NCBI GenBank assembly: GCA_022510745.1
Contig: JAFLSY010000012.1
Location: forward strand, 23,238 to 87,237
Direction of reading: 5' to 3'
Source: Lachnospiraceae bacterium
GTDB taxonomy: Bacteria > Bacillota > Clostridia > Lachnospirales > Lachnospiraceae
Length of the DNA: 64,000 nt
A model generated the notes under the pieces. It made no database searches. It saw only the letters and a list, made by a program, of their open reading frames with translations, and was not told the DNA's origin. Position 1 is the first letter of the stretch; each line of letters starts with the position of its first letter. Positions 27,303-36,440 of the stretch are shown here, piece after piece. The translations under genes and the position numbers were made by a program.

Positions 27303-29599
27303 CAGCCCGTTGTCCTTTCTATATCGATCACACTTTCAATGCTTCTGATTTTTTCAATGATCCTGTTGAGCTCCTCTCTGCTGCTGATTTCAAAAGAAGT
27401 CTGCAGGGTAGCTACTCCCTGTTTGTTGATCCTAGTGCTCATGGACTGAATATCGATATCTTTCTCCGTCAGAGCCTTGGAAATATCCGCTAACAGTCCG
27501 CTGCGGTTATTGGCATAGATAGCGATTTCCGCAAAGTACTTCTCACTTCCCACACCCTTGTCAGGCTCCTGCCAGTCGGCCTCTATCAGTCTCTCTCTTT
27601 CGATTTCGGGAAGGTTCAGTATATTGATACAGTCCGTTCTGTGGATGGAAATACCTCTGCCTCTGGTCACAAAGCCCACGATTTCGTCACCCGGTACGGG
27701 GGAACAACACTTAGAGAAGCGAACGGATAAGTCCGTAATACCCTTGACGGTAATGCCGCTCTTGGATTTTATGGAAACGGGGCGGTAGGTCTGGTTCTCC
27801 GCAATAGAGGCAAGTATTTCTTCATTCGTCACCTCTTTCTTATGGTCATGCTCATAATGCTCTAACATCTTGTTAATGACCTGACCCTCTTTTAAGGCGC
27901 CGTGTCCGATAGCCGCCAGTACCGCATCCCAATTCTGAAATCCGTATTTGCGCTGGATGGCCTCCATATATTCCGCAGTAAGCAAATCGGATAGATTGAT
28001 GCTTTTACTTTTACAGTAATTTGCCAAAAGCTCCTTGCCCTTTATAATATTGTCTTCCTTCAGTTCATTCTTGAACCACTGGTTGATCTTATTCTTGGCC
28101 TGCGTACTCTTGACAATATTCAGCCAATCCCTGCTGGGGCCTTTGGAATTCTGGGAAGTAATGATCTCAATCCTGTCCCCGTTCTTGATTTCATAATCAA
28201 TGGTTACCAGTTTTCCGTTCACTCTGGCACCTACCATCCGGTTTCCTACCGCACTGTGAATGCAGTAAGCGAAATCAATGGGCGTAGAGCCCGCCGGCAG
28301 ATTCTTCACATCCCCGCTGGGTGTAAAGCAATACACATTGTCGGAGAACAGATCCAAATCGTTCTTCAACAGATTCATGAACTCCCGGTTGTCGGAGGTA
28401 TCCCGCTGCCATTCCAGAATCTGACGCAGCCAAGTCAGCTTCTCCTCCTCCTGATTCTCCACTTTTTTGCCGTCCGAAACCTCTTTATACTTCCAATGAG
28501 CTGCAATACCGTACTCAGCAGCCTTATGCATTTCAAAGGTCCGAATCTGAATTTCAAAGGGCTGTCCTGCAGAACCGATAACCGTGGTGTGCAGGGACTG
28601 ATACATGTTGGCCTTGGGCATAGCAATATAGTCCTTAAAACGCCCCGGTATGGGCTTATACATTTCATGGATCACTCCCAGTGCCGCATAGCAGTCCTTG
28701 ACCGAATCTACAATAATACGAACTGCAAAAAGATCATATATCTGGTCCAGAGTCTTGTTCTGGTTCTTCATCTTTTTGTAGATACTGAAAAAATGCTTCA
28801 CACGGCCGTCTATTTTGGCTTTGATCCCCGCACGATTTATGTGGTCGGTAACCTCTTCCACAATTCCGGTAATATACTTCTCCCGTTCGCTCCTGCGAAT
28901 GGCAATCTTATCTACCAGATCATAATAAGCTTCGGGCTCCAGATATTTTAAAGACAAGTCATCCAGTTCTACCTTGATTTTGGAAATACCCAGTCTCTGT
29001 GCAATGGGCGAATACACCTCGATGGTTTCCTTCGCAATCCGCTGCTGGCTCTCAGGCTTTTGATAGCGCAGGGTACGCATATTGTGCAGTCTGTCCGCAA
29101 GCTTGATCACAATGACGCGGATGTCCTTTGCCATAGCCAGAAACATTTTCCGCAGATTCTCGGCCTGCATTTCCAGTCTTGCATCGCTCTCTGAGCCGCT
29201 TCCGCTGCTTAGGGGGATACTCTCCAGTTTCGTGACACCGTCCACTAACTGGGCTACCTCTGCTCCAAACTCCTCTATGATTTCTTCTTCCGTCATGATG
29301 GTATCTTCCACCACATCATGCAGAAGTCCCGCTACAATGGTTTCCTTGTCCATTTCCAGATCGGCCAGAACGATTGCTACATGAAGGGGATGTATGATAT
29401 AGGGCTCTCCGGATTTGCGCTTCTGGTTCTGATGAGCCATACAGGCCACTTTATAGGCCTTCTCTATCATGGAGATATCGTCCGACGGATGGTATTTATG
29501 CACATGAGAAATAAGCACCTGATATAATTCATCCGGTGTCATAAATTCCTTTAATGTGGTTATTTTACCGTCATCCAGCACCACTTTTTCTTCTGTCAT
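27302..29599 (-). CDS. relA: Bifunctional (p)ppGpp synthetase/hydrolase (RelA/SpoT homologue)
   Basis: 765 residues, the full Rel length. HD hydrolase domain (about 45-200) with HDVVEDT and LADRLHNMRTL; synthetase domain (about 250-370) with KYKEVSDG and MPKANMYQSLHTTVIG; TGS domain (about 400-460, YCFTPSGDVKNLPAGSTPID); zinc-finger/RIS region with SKCCSPVPGDEI; C-terminal ACT (about 690-765). It makes and degrades the stringent-response alarmone. apt lies immediately upstream, as in many Firmicutes. Confidence 0.97.
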   Translation of the reverse strand: MTEEKVVLDDGKITTLKEFMTPDELYQVLISHVHKYHPSDDISMIEKAYKVACMAHQNQKRKSGEPYIIHPLHVAIVLADLEMDKETIVAGLLHDVVEDTIMTEEEIIEEFGAEVAQLVDGVTKLESIPLSSGSGSESDARLEMQAENLRKMFLAMAKDIRVIVIKLADRLHNMRTLRYQKPESQQRIAKETIEVYSPIAQRLGISKIKVELDDLSLKYLEPEAYYDLVDKIAIRRSEREKYITGIVEEVTDHINRAGIKAKIDGRVKHFFSIYKKMKNQNKTLDQIYDLFAVRIIVDSVKDCYAALGVIHEMYKPIPGRFKDYIAMPKANMYQSLHTTVIGSAGQPFEIQIRTFEMHKAAEYGIAAHWKYKEVSDGKKVENQEEEKLTWLRQILEWQRDTSDNREFMNLLKNDLDLFSDNVYCFTPSGDVKNLPAGSTPIDFAYCIHSAVGNRMVGARVNGKLVTIDYEIKNGDRIEIITSQNSKGPSRDWLNIVKSTQAKNKINQWFKNELKEDNIIKGKELLANYCKSKSINLSDLLTAEYMEAIQRKYGFQNWDAVLAAIGHGALKEGQVINKMLEHYEHDHKKEVTNEEILASIAENQTYRPVSIKSKSGITVKGITDLSVRFSKCCSPVPGDEIVGFVTRGRGISIHRTDCINILNLPEIERERLIEADWQEPDKGVGSEKYFAEIAIYANNRSGLLADISKALTEKDIDIQSMSTRINKQGVATLQTSFEISSREELNRIIEKIRSIESVIDIERTTG

Positions 29600-29622
29600 A
29601 AATATCGCGTCCTTAAAAGAAT

Positions 29623-30147
29623 TTATTTTCCTTCATAAATAATTGCAGAATCCATACGGTAATTTTTCAATCTTTCCCTGCCCTTGAGTCCGGCCAGTTC
29701 GATCATAAACACCAGTCCCACTACCTGACCTCCCAGAGTCTCCACCAGCTTGATCATAGCTTCCGTGGTTCCTCCCGTGGCAATCAGATCGTCCACGATC
29801 AGTACCTTCTGCCCAGGCTTAATGGCATCCTTATGCATTTCTATCACAGCTTTGCCATATTCCAGCTCGTACTCGGCCTCAACGGTTTCGCAGGGCAGTT
29901 TACCCTTTTTACGGATCAAAATAAAAGGCTTATGGTTATTATATGCAATAGGCGCGCCCAGAATAAATCCTCTGGATTCCGCTCCCACTACCACATCATA
30001 ATCCATATCCGCTATCATTTCCTGCATGGTATCCACCGCCAGCCGAAAACCGTCCGCATCCTGCAGCACGCTCGTTACATCCCTGAATATAATGCCTTCT
30101 TCCGGAAAATCCGGTATACTTCTTACATAGTCTTCCAATTTTTTCAT
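29623..30147 (-). CDS. apt: Adenine phosphoribosyltransferase
   Basis: 174 residues; converts adenine and PRPP to AMP. The family start MKKLEDYVRSIPDFPEEGII was used (ATG at 30147). An in-frame ATG four codons upstream abuts GAAAGG with no spacing. The PRPP-binding loop is VLIVDDLIATGGTTEAMI near residue 120. A strong promoter lies about 75-100 bases upstream. Directly followed by relA, linking purine salvage and stringent response. Confidence 0.96.
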   Translation of the reverse strand: MKKLEDYVRSIPDFPEEGIIFRDVTSVLQDADGFRLAVDTMQEMIADMDYDVVVGAESRGFILGAPIAYNNHKPFILIRKKGKLPCETVEAEYELEYGKAVIEMHKDAIKPGQKVLIVDDLIATGGTTEAMIKLVETLGGQVVGLVFMIELAGLKGRERLKNYRMDSAIIYEGK

Positions 30148-30219
30148 CTGAATAACCATACCTTTCTACAAATGTGTTTTAATTATTCCAAATAATACTT
30201 TTTCCTTTAAAATAAAATA

Positions 30220-30248
30220 ATTATAGTATGTTTAGATAAGAAAGTCAA
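30220..30248 (-). promoter_or_regulatory. Predicted promoter for apt-relA
   Basis: On the minus strand: TTGACT (30243-30248), 17-bp spacer, TATAAT (30220-30225). Confidence 0.78.
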
Positions 30249-30271
30249 AACTATTATTCTGCAAGTTATCA

Positions 30272-30994
30272 TTACAGTGTCTTAAGAAGTACTTCTGCAT
30301 CCTTTAAAAAGGCTTCTGCAGAAGGATATCGTTTTTCCGGCTGCTTCTGCACACAGCGCTCGATCAGCCTTCGGCTTCCCTGACTGAGTATGCCTCCCCG
30401 CCCCATTTTTAACATATCCTGCAGCAGCCGGCCCAATGCATAGATATCATTTCGTACATCCGGTCTGCCCGTCCATTGTTCAGGCGGTGCATAGAGGGGT
30501 GTACCGCCCCGCTTCTCTTCCACACCGCAATCCCCCTCTCTACCAAGCAGCACTGCTGCGCCAAAATCTATCAACTTTACGCTGCCATCCACCGGTATCA
30601 TAATATTTTCCGGTTTTATATCTCCATAGACATAAGGCTTTTTGCTTGTATGCAGACAAACCAGGGCTCTTGCAATATTTACCGCTATTCCCAGTGCCTC
30701 TTCTTCCGTATAATATCCAATCCGCTTTTTTCGCTCAGAAAGATTCTCCCCTTCTATATACTCCATAAAAAGCAGAGCCATCCCATCCCGTTCCGTATAG
30801 TCATAAAGAACAGGAAAAAACGACGTGGTAAATCCTGCCAATATTCCTGCCTCCTGTCTCAACAAGGACTTTTCCGCTCCCCTCTTTAAAGCTAACTTTC
30901 TCCCCAAAATTTTGTCAAAGATCAAATAGACCTGTGCAGTAGTGCCGCTTCCCAATAGCTTTAATATTTCATATCGTTCTTCATACGCCAGCAA
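30272..30994 (-). CDS. Small Hanks-type serine/threonine protein kinase
   Basis: 240 residues, catalytic domain only, with no membrane anchor or PASTA repeats. A glycine loop LGSGTTAQVY, ATP-binding Lys in KLALKRG, catalytic loop VYGDIKPENIM with the Asp and Asn kept, and DFG in LIDFGAAVLL. The HRD motif is altered to YGD, so it is a non-RD kinase whose activation segment may not need phosphorylation. The APE-like motif is YAPPEQW. The substrate is unknown. It stands alone between rseP and apt. Confidence 0.88.
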   Translation of the reverse strand: MLAYEERYEILKLLGSGTTAQVYLIFDKILGRKLALKRGAEKSLLRQEAGILAGFTTSFFPVLYDYTERDGMALLFMEYIEGENLSERKKRIGYYTEEEALGIAVNIARALVCLHTSKKPYVYGDIKPENIMIPVDGSVKLIDFGAAVLLGREGDCGVEEKRGGTPLYAPPEQWTGRPDVRNDIYALGRLLQDMLKMGRGGILSQGSRRLIERCVQKQPEKRYPSAEAFLKDAEVLLKTL

Positions 30995-31210
30995 ATATAC
31001 TGCCTCCTTTTTATCTTCTATACCACGTATCCAATGTTTGGGCGGTATTTATTCTGTGTTTTATATCCACGGGGATCATTTCGCAGGAATCTGCAGAAAA
31101 ACTGAAAAAGAACAGTCCCAAAAGACCGAAAGCTTTCGGGTTCATCTCCTTAAATACGCATGGAGATGCAGCCCGAAATCTCCCTAAATTAACAAGATTA
31201 TTTATTCTGA

Positions 31211-32263
31211 TCACCTGCCAAAGATATTGGACAGATCATTGAACAATACTACTACCATCAATATCATAAAGAATACCAGCCCGATAAAATGCACAATACC
31301 CTCTTTTTCAGGGGGAATTGGCTTTCTTCGTATCAGTTCTATTATAAGAAAGACCAGTCTGCCGCCGTCCAAAGCTGGAATGGGCAGTAAATTCAGAATA
31401 CCCAGATTGACTGAAAGCAGCAACACAATATTCATCATATTCAGTACTACTGCGCGGATACCGTAATCTTTTGAGGCCTCATAGGTTGCTCCCACCACAT
31501 TGACCGCAATACCTACCGGCCCTGCCACATCCTCTTTCGAAAACTGTCCCGTCAGTAAAAGCCCCAGACTCTTGTAGGTTGACACCACGTTATAGCGAAT
31601 TTCAAACCAAGAGTCACGAAAGACTCTAAGTCCCTTTGCCTGCTCATAAATACCGCCATAGATACCTAACAGATATCTGGCGCTCTCTTCACTGTACACA
31701 GGAGTCATGCTGGCGGAGTGGATTTCTCCGTCCCGCTCATAGACCACCTTCATTTCCTCTCCCTTATTCAGGAGCGTCAAAAGATAGACATCACGAAACA
31801 GATAGGTTTTCTGCCCATCAATGCTGACAATTCTGTCTCCCGCTGCAAGCCCCGCCGCTTCGGCGGGACTTCCCTCGGATACGCCCGAGAGTATGGTGGT
31901 ATCAGTGGCAGAAAAAGAAACCAGTATAATAGCCACCAGAAAAGCCAGTATAAAATTAAAAATAGGACCCGCGGCCACCGTAGCAATTCTGGCCCAGATA
32001 CCTGCCTTTAAAAAAGAGCCTTCGCCGCCTCCGTTTTCGCTTTCCAGACCGTCCTCGCCCTCAAACATACAGGCGCCGCCAATGGGCAGAAGCCTTATGG
32101 CATATTTGGTTTCCTTTCTGGTAAAGGAACAGAGCACCGGTCCCATTCCTACCGAAAACTCCACCACATGGATTCCATTCATCTTAGCCAAAAGGAAATG
32201 TCCGAACTCATGTGACAAAACCACTATACCAAAAATGATTATAAATAAAATTACTGTCATCAT
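31211..32263 (-). CDS. rseP: Site-2 intramembrane metalloprotease RseP
   Basis: 350 residues. The HExxH zinc site is in VLSHEFGHFLLAK near residue 18, the second ligand in NLLPIPALDGGRL near 290, and one PDZ domain lies at about 125-200. It cleaves membrane-embedded regulators such as anti-sigma factors. It follows dxr by 14 bases at the end of the pyrH-frr-uppS-cdsA-dxr-rseP run. The short palindrome CCGAAAGCTTTCGG (31126-31139), followed on the minus strand by TCTTTT, may end the operon. Confidence 0.95.
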   Translation of the reverse strand: MMTVILFIIIFGIVVLSHEFGHFLLAKMNGIHVVEFSVGMGPVLCSFTRKETKYAIRLLPIGGACMFEGEDGLESENGGGEGSFLKAGIWARIATVAAGPIFNFILAFLVAIILVSFSATDTTILSGVSEGSPAEAAGLAAGDRIVSIDGQKTYLFRDVYLLTLLNKGEEMKVVYERDGEIHSASMTPVYSEESARYLLGIYGGIYEQAKGLRVFRDSWFEIRYNVVSTYKSLGLLLTGQFSKEDVAGPVGIAVNVVGATYEASKDYGIRAVVLNMMNIVLLLSVNLGILNLLPIPALDGGRLVFLIIELIRRKPIPPEKEGIVHFIGLVFFMILMVVVLFNDLSNIFGR

Positions 32264-32277
32264 ATCCGCTATACTCT

Positions 32278-33501
32278 CTATGCTTTCTTTTGGAACTGCT
32301 CCATAATAAAACGATAGGTTTCTTCCTCTGCCTGCAAAATCTGCTCTACAGAAGGATTCTCCATTACCTTGTGCTGCTGCATACAGGCCTCGATTATTTC
32401 CGGAATCTGCAGATAGGCTATTTGATTCTCCAAAAACAAACTCACTGCCTTCTCATTGGCCGCATTGAACACAGTGGGCATACTTCCGCCGATTTCTCCG
32501 GTTCTGTAGGCCAGTTTCAGGCCCCTAAAGGTTTCCAGATCCGGTTTTTCAAAGGTAAGCTGTCCCAACTCATAAAAATCCAGCCGCCTGCCCGCCATAG
32601 GCCTTCTGTCCGGATAGAACAAGGCATACTGAATGGGAAGTTTCATATCAGGAGTCCCAAGCTGTGCCATGACAGCACCGTCCACATATTCCACCATAGA
32701 ATGAATCACACTTTGGGGATGTACGACCACCTGAATATCGGAAAGCTTCACATCAAAAAGCCATCCTGCCTCCATGACCTCCAACCCCTTATTGACCATG
32801 GTAGACGAATCTATGGTAACCTTTCTGCCCATAGCCCAGTTTGGATGCTTTAAAGCATCCTCAGGCCGAATCTGCCGCAGTTGTTCCAGGGTACGGCCTC
32901 TGAAAGGTCCTCCCGAAGCCGTCAGCAGAATCTTGGAAATTCTGTTCTTCGGTTCTCCGTTTATAGACTGAAAAATAGCGCTGTGCTCACTGTCCACCGG
33001 CAGAATGGACACGCCTCTTTCCTTTGCAAGAGACATGATCAGATGTCCTGCGCAGACTAATGTTTCTTTATTTGCAAGTGCAATCGTTTTACCTGCTTCA
33101 ATCGCCGCGATCGTAGGCTTGATACCAATCATACCCACAATTGCCGTCACCAATACTTCTGCTTCGGGCAAAACTGCCAGTTCTAGCAGCCCTTCCATGC
33201 CATGGGCTATCCGCACCGGCAAGTCCGCCACTCTCTGCTTTAAATCCGCCGCGGCTTTCTCACTCCACATAACAGCAAGCTTTGGCTTAAACTCTCGAAT
33301 CTGCTCCTCCATGAGTTCGACATTTCCGCCTGCTGCCAGTGCCATGACCTGCAAGTCTTCATTGTCCCTTACAATTTCCAGCGTCTGGGTACCGATCGAA
33401 CCGGTGGAGCCCAATATTGCAATTTTCCTTCTTATACCGGTATTCAATGTATTCTGCTTATCGATCGTATATTTCATATCCATTGTATATTTCATATTCA
33501 T
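32278..33501 (-). CDS. dxr: 1-deoxy-D-xylulose 5-phosphate reductoisomerase
   Basis: 407 residues; the NADPH-dependent second step of the MEP isoprenoid pathway. Nucleotide motif ILGSTGSIGTQTLEIV starts near residue 29, substrate loop VDSEHSAIFQS near 177, and LTASGGPFRGR near 215. The first 25 residues are an unusual duplicated extension (MKYTMD/MKYTID). Its ATG at 33501 follows AAAGGA; no better internal start was seen. ispG of the same pathway is at 43912-44970. Confidence 0.96.
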   Translation of the reverse strand: MNMKYTMDMKYTIDKQNTLNTGIRRKIAILGSTGSIGTQTLEIVRDNEDLQVMALAAGGNVELMEEQIREFKPKLAVMWSEKAAADLKQRVADLPVRIAHGMEGLLELAVLPEAEVLVTAIVGMIGIKPTIAAIEAGKTIALANKETLVCAGHLIMSLAKERGVSILPVDSEHSAIFQSINGEPKNRISKILLTASGGPFRGRTLEQLRQIRPEDALKHPNWAMGRKVTIDSSTMVNKGLEVMEAGWLFDVKLSDIQVVVHPQSVIHSMVEYVDGAVMAQLGTPDMKLPIQYALFYPDRRPMAGRRLDFYELGQLTFEKPDLETFRGLKLAYRTGEIGGSMPTVFNAANEKAVSLFLENQIAYLQIPEIIEACMQQHKVMENPSVEQILQAEEETYRFIMEQFQKKA

Positions 33502-33513
33502 GGCATTCCTTTT

Positions 33514-34332
33514 CTACTGAATCAACAGTGCCGCCAGAAAATAGATCATGGGAGCGGTTACGATAACGCTGTCAAAACGATCCATGATACCGCCATGTCC
33601 GGGTATCAATTTCCCGTAATCCTTAATATCGTGGTTTCTCTTGATTGCAGAAGCGGCCAGATCTCCAATCTGGCTGATAATGGACCCCAGCATACAGATA
33701 AAGACCAAAATGAGTGTTACCGTTTGGTTTTCCACCACAGATTCCACCAGAAAATATCCATACGCCGCTGCTAAAAGTCCGGCGCCTGCCACACCACCGA
33801 TGCAGCCCTCCAAAGATTTTTTAGGACTTAAAACAGGAAAAATCTTCTTTCTGCCAATACACATACCTACCAGATAAGCACAGGTATCACTGCCCCATGA
33901 ACTGATAAAAATCAACCAGACAAGGTACTGTCCATACTGCAGTTCTCTGGTCATATAAAGAAAGGACAACATTACCGGCGCATATATAAAGTGGAAAAAG
34001 CTTTCCATCACTTTTTCGGAAGAATATTTCGGAAAGGTAATGACATATACACCCAGACCCGCCATAAATACGGCTACCGCCACCGCACAGAGCAAAACTG
34101 CGTTTCCAGACAAAAACATGGCTGCATAATAGGCCGTTATACCCAAAAAGCCTGCCGCTTCCAGCCCGTTTATCTTTCCACCTGTATGAATACCGGTGGC
34201 TCTTACCAATTCAAAATATCCCACAAGGGCTATGAAAAAGGTAACTGCCGCTAACAGCGGTCCTCCCAGAATCAAAGTACACAAAGCAATGAGTATCAGA
34301 ACCACACTGCTCAGTAACCTCGTCAGAAACAT
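33514..34332 (-). CDS. cdsA: Phosphatidate cytidylyltransferase
   Basis: 272 residues with seven or eight membrane helices and the CDP-diglyceride synthase signature PGHGGIMDRFDSVI near residue 240. It makes CDP-diacylglycerol for phospholipid synthesis. Placed between uppS and dxr with gaps of 3 and 12 bases. Confidence 0.96.
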   Translation of the reverse strand: MFLTRLLSSVVLILIALCTLILGGPLLAAVTFFIALVGYFELVRATGIHTGGKINGLEAAGFLGITAYYAAMFLSGNAVLLCAVAVAVFMAGLGVYVITFPKYSSEKVMESFFHFIYAPVMLSFLYMTRELQYGQYLVWLIFISSWGSDTCAYLVGMCIGRKKIFPVLSPKKSLEGCIGGVAGAGLLAAAYGYFLVESVVENQTVTLILVFICMLGSIISQIGDLAASAIKRNHDIKDYGKLIPGHGGIMDRFDSVIVTAPMIYFLAALLIQ

Positions 34333-34335
34333 TCC

Positions 34336-35052
34336 CTAGTCCTCCTTTATAAGGCCGTATCTTCTGTCCCTCTTATTATATGCTTCAATTGCTTTTGTCA
34401 ATTCTTCCTTCGTAAAATCCGGCCATGCCACCGGAGAAAAATAAAATTCCGTATAAGCTAACTGCCACAGCAGAAAATTGGATATACGCTGTTCGCTGCA
34501 GGTACGGATCAATAAATCGGGTTCCGGCAGACCGTGAGTATCCAGATTCGTACTGATCAATTCCTCAGAAATCTCTCCGGGCCTTAATTCTCCTGCGGCG
34601 ATTTTTTCACCCAATGAGCGCATACAGCGGCAAAGTTCATCTCTTCCGCCGTAGTTTAGGGCAATCTGGAAATGCAGGCCGTCGTTGTTCTTCGTCGCCT
34701 CCTCCAGTTCCGCAATTCTTAAACGGATGTCCTCATCCAATCCGTTCTTGTCGCCAATGACCCTGACACACATACGGTTCTTTTCCGCTGTCTTTAAACA
34801 AGTCTTCATATAGTCCCGCAGCAGCTTCATCAACGCTTCCACTTCTTTTGGGGGACGATTCCAGTTTTCGGTAGAAAAGGCATATACCGTCAGGTATTGG
34901 ATTCCCATCTTGTATGCCTCTTCGCAGATGACCTCCACGGTCTTAGCTCCCTGCACATGTCCGTAGTTGCGGGGCATACCTTTAGCCTTAGCCCATCTGC
35001 CATTGCCGTCCAAAATGATTGCCACATGACGCGGCATCTTTAACTCTTCCAT
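34336..35052 (-). CDS. uppS: Isoprenyl transferase (undecaprenyl diphosphate synthase)
   Basis: 238 residues; condenses isoprenyl units to the C55 carrier for cell-wall synthesis. Catalytic loop ILDGNGRWAKAKGMPRNYGH is near residue 12 and the C-terminal signature region is LLIRTCSEQRISNFLLWQ. I used the ATG at 35052 (MEELKMPRHVAIILDG), which has GGAGG 5 bases upstream; in-frame ATGs at 35064 and 35076 lack a ribosome site. Confidence 0.95.
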   Translation of the reverse strand: MEELKMPRHVAIILDGNGRWAKAKGMPRNYGHVQGAKTVEVICEEAYKMGIQYLTVYAFSTENWNRPPKEVEALMKLLRDYMKTCLKTAEKNRMCVRVIGDKNGLDEDIRLRIAELEEATKNNDGLHFQIALNYGGRDELCRCMRSLGEKIAAGELRPGEISEELISTNLDTHGLPEPDLLIRTCSEQRISNFLLWQLAYTEFYFSPVAWPDFTKEELTKAIEAYNKRDRRYGLIKED

Positions 35053-35106
35053 GGTTTCCTCCATGTGATTGACCAAAGGGCAGGTCCCAGGACCCGCCCT
35101 CTCTTA

Positions 35107-35658
35107 TTATACGGTCATGATTTCTTTGGATTTGGATTCAATCAACGCATCTATGTCCTTGATAAATTTATCAGTCTGTTTCTGCAGATTGTCTTCTAAC
35201 TGCTTGATTTCGTCTTCGGAAATATCTGTCTTGGAAAGCTTCTTGAACGCATCATTGCCGTCGCGTCTGATATTGCGAATGGCAACCTTTGCGTCCTCGC
35301 CTTTTTTCTTGACTTCCTTCACCAGATCCTTTCTTCTCTCCTCAGTCAGTTCCGGAAATACCAGACGAATCACGGAACCGTCATTAGAGGGCGTGATACC
35401 GATATCTGAAGCCATGATTGCTTTCTCAATCGCTTTTACCAGAGATTTTTCCCAAGGAGCGATCTGAATAATACGAGCTTCAGGAACCGTAATATTTCCT
35501 ACCTGCTGAATCGGAGTGGGCGTACCATAGTAGTCCACATACAGCTTGTCCAACACATGGGGATTGGCACGTCCTGCCCGGATAGCCGCATAATCCGATT
35601 CCAAGTACTCGTATGTTTTCTGCATTCTTTCACTATATACACTGATTCTCTCGTCCAT
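35107..35658 (-). CDS. frr: Ribosome recycling factor
   Basis: 183 residues, standard length; splits post-termination ribosomes with EF-G. Family patterns: LESDYAAIRAGRANPHVLD near residue 20 and FPELTEERRKDLVKEVKKK near 105. The start at 35658 (MDERISVYSERMQ) matches family ends. An in-frame ATG four codons upstream touches the GAAAGG ribosome site, as at scfA and apt. Lies between pyrH and uppS. Confidence 0.97.
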   Translation of the reverse strand: MDERISVYSERMQKTYEYLESDYAAIRAGRANPHVLDKLYVDYYGTPTPIQQVGNITVPEARIIQIAPWEKSLVKAIEKAIMASDIGITPSNDGSVIRLVFPELTEERRKDLVKEVKKKGEDAKVAIRNIRRDGNDAFKKLSKTDISEDEIKQLEDNLQKQTDKFIKDIDALIESKSKEIMTV

Positions 35659-35731
35659 GTTAAATACCATACCTTTCTTCAACCTGCAAATTTGGATCTC
35701 CAGCCCAAATTTCCGTGTGAAGATTTTATCT

Positions 35732-36427
35732 TCACACTGTTACCTTCGTACCACTGAAATCACCTTTTACGGCATTTACAATACTTTTCTCTTTATTTAA
35801 GCCGAATACCCACATGGGCATCCGATTGTCCCTTGCCAAAATGGAGGCCGTCATATCTACCACCTGCAGATTTTTGGAAATCACTTCCTCTATGCTCACC
35901 TCATCATATTTTTTGGCATCCGCCACCTTGGCAGGATCCGCGTCATATACACCGTCCACGGATTTTGCTAAAAGTATCACATCCGCTTCCACTTCCACCG
36001 CCCTGAGCACCACGCCCGTATCCGTGGAAAAATAGGGATGTCCCGTACCTCCCGCAAAGAATACTACCATGCCTTTTGAAAAATATTTGTTGGCCCTGTC
36101 TTTAGAAAACAATTTGGTAAAAGATCCGCATTCGAAGGGGGTAAGTATGCTGGTACGCATACCTACGGAACGAAAAATCTCGGAAACATAAATGCAGTTC
36201 ATCACCGTGGCCAGCATTCCGATCTGATCCGCTTTGGTCCTGTCAATGCTCTCGCTGGAACGGCCTCTCCAGAAGTTGCCTCCGCCTGTAACGATTCCTA
36301 TCTCGTAACCGTCGTCCACAAGTTCCTTCACCTGCATGGCAACGCCCCTTACCGTTTCCTCGTCAAAGCCCGTATGCTTATCCCCGGCCAGCGCTTCCCC
36401 ACTTAGTTTCAGTAATATTCTGCGCAT
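35732..36427 (-). CDS. pyrH: UMP kinase
   Basis: 231 residues of the amino-acid-kinase fold. Phosphate loop RILLKLSGEALAG at the N-terminus, GIVTGGGNFWRGR near residue 46, FAGGTGHPYFSTDT near 120, and an aspartate-rich VYDADPAK loop near 160. It phosphorylates UMP to UDP. It heads the classical pyrH-frr pair, 13 bases after the bactofilin gene. Confidence 0.97.
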   Translation of the reverse strand: MRRILLKLSGEALAGDKHTGFDEETVRGVAMQVKELVDDGYEIGIVTGGGNFWRGRSSESIDRTKADQIGMLATVMNCIYVSEIFRSVGMRTSILTPFECGSFTKLFSKDRANKYFSKGMVVFFAGGTGHPYFSTDTGVVLRAVEVEADVILLAKSVDGVYDADPAKVADAKKYDEVSIEEVISKNLQVVDMTASILARDNRMPMWVFGLNKEKSIVNAVKGDFSGTKVTV

Positions 36428-36440
36428 GAACTACGCTCCT

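Noticed and set aside
31011..31214. A 67-codon minus-strand frame between rseP and the kinase gene
   Set aside because: No ribosome site, it covers the palindrome that may terminate rseP, and its composition is unlike neighbouring genes. An inner signal-peptide-like stretch (GLLGLFFFSFSA) is not enough.
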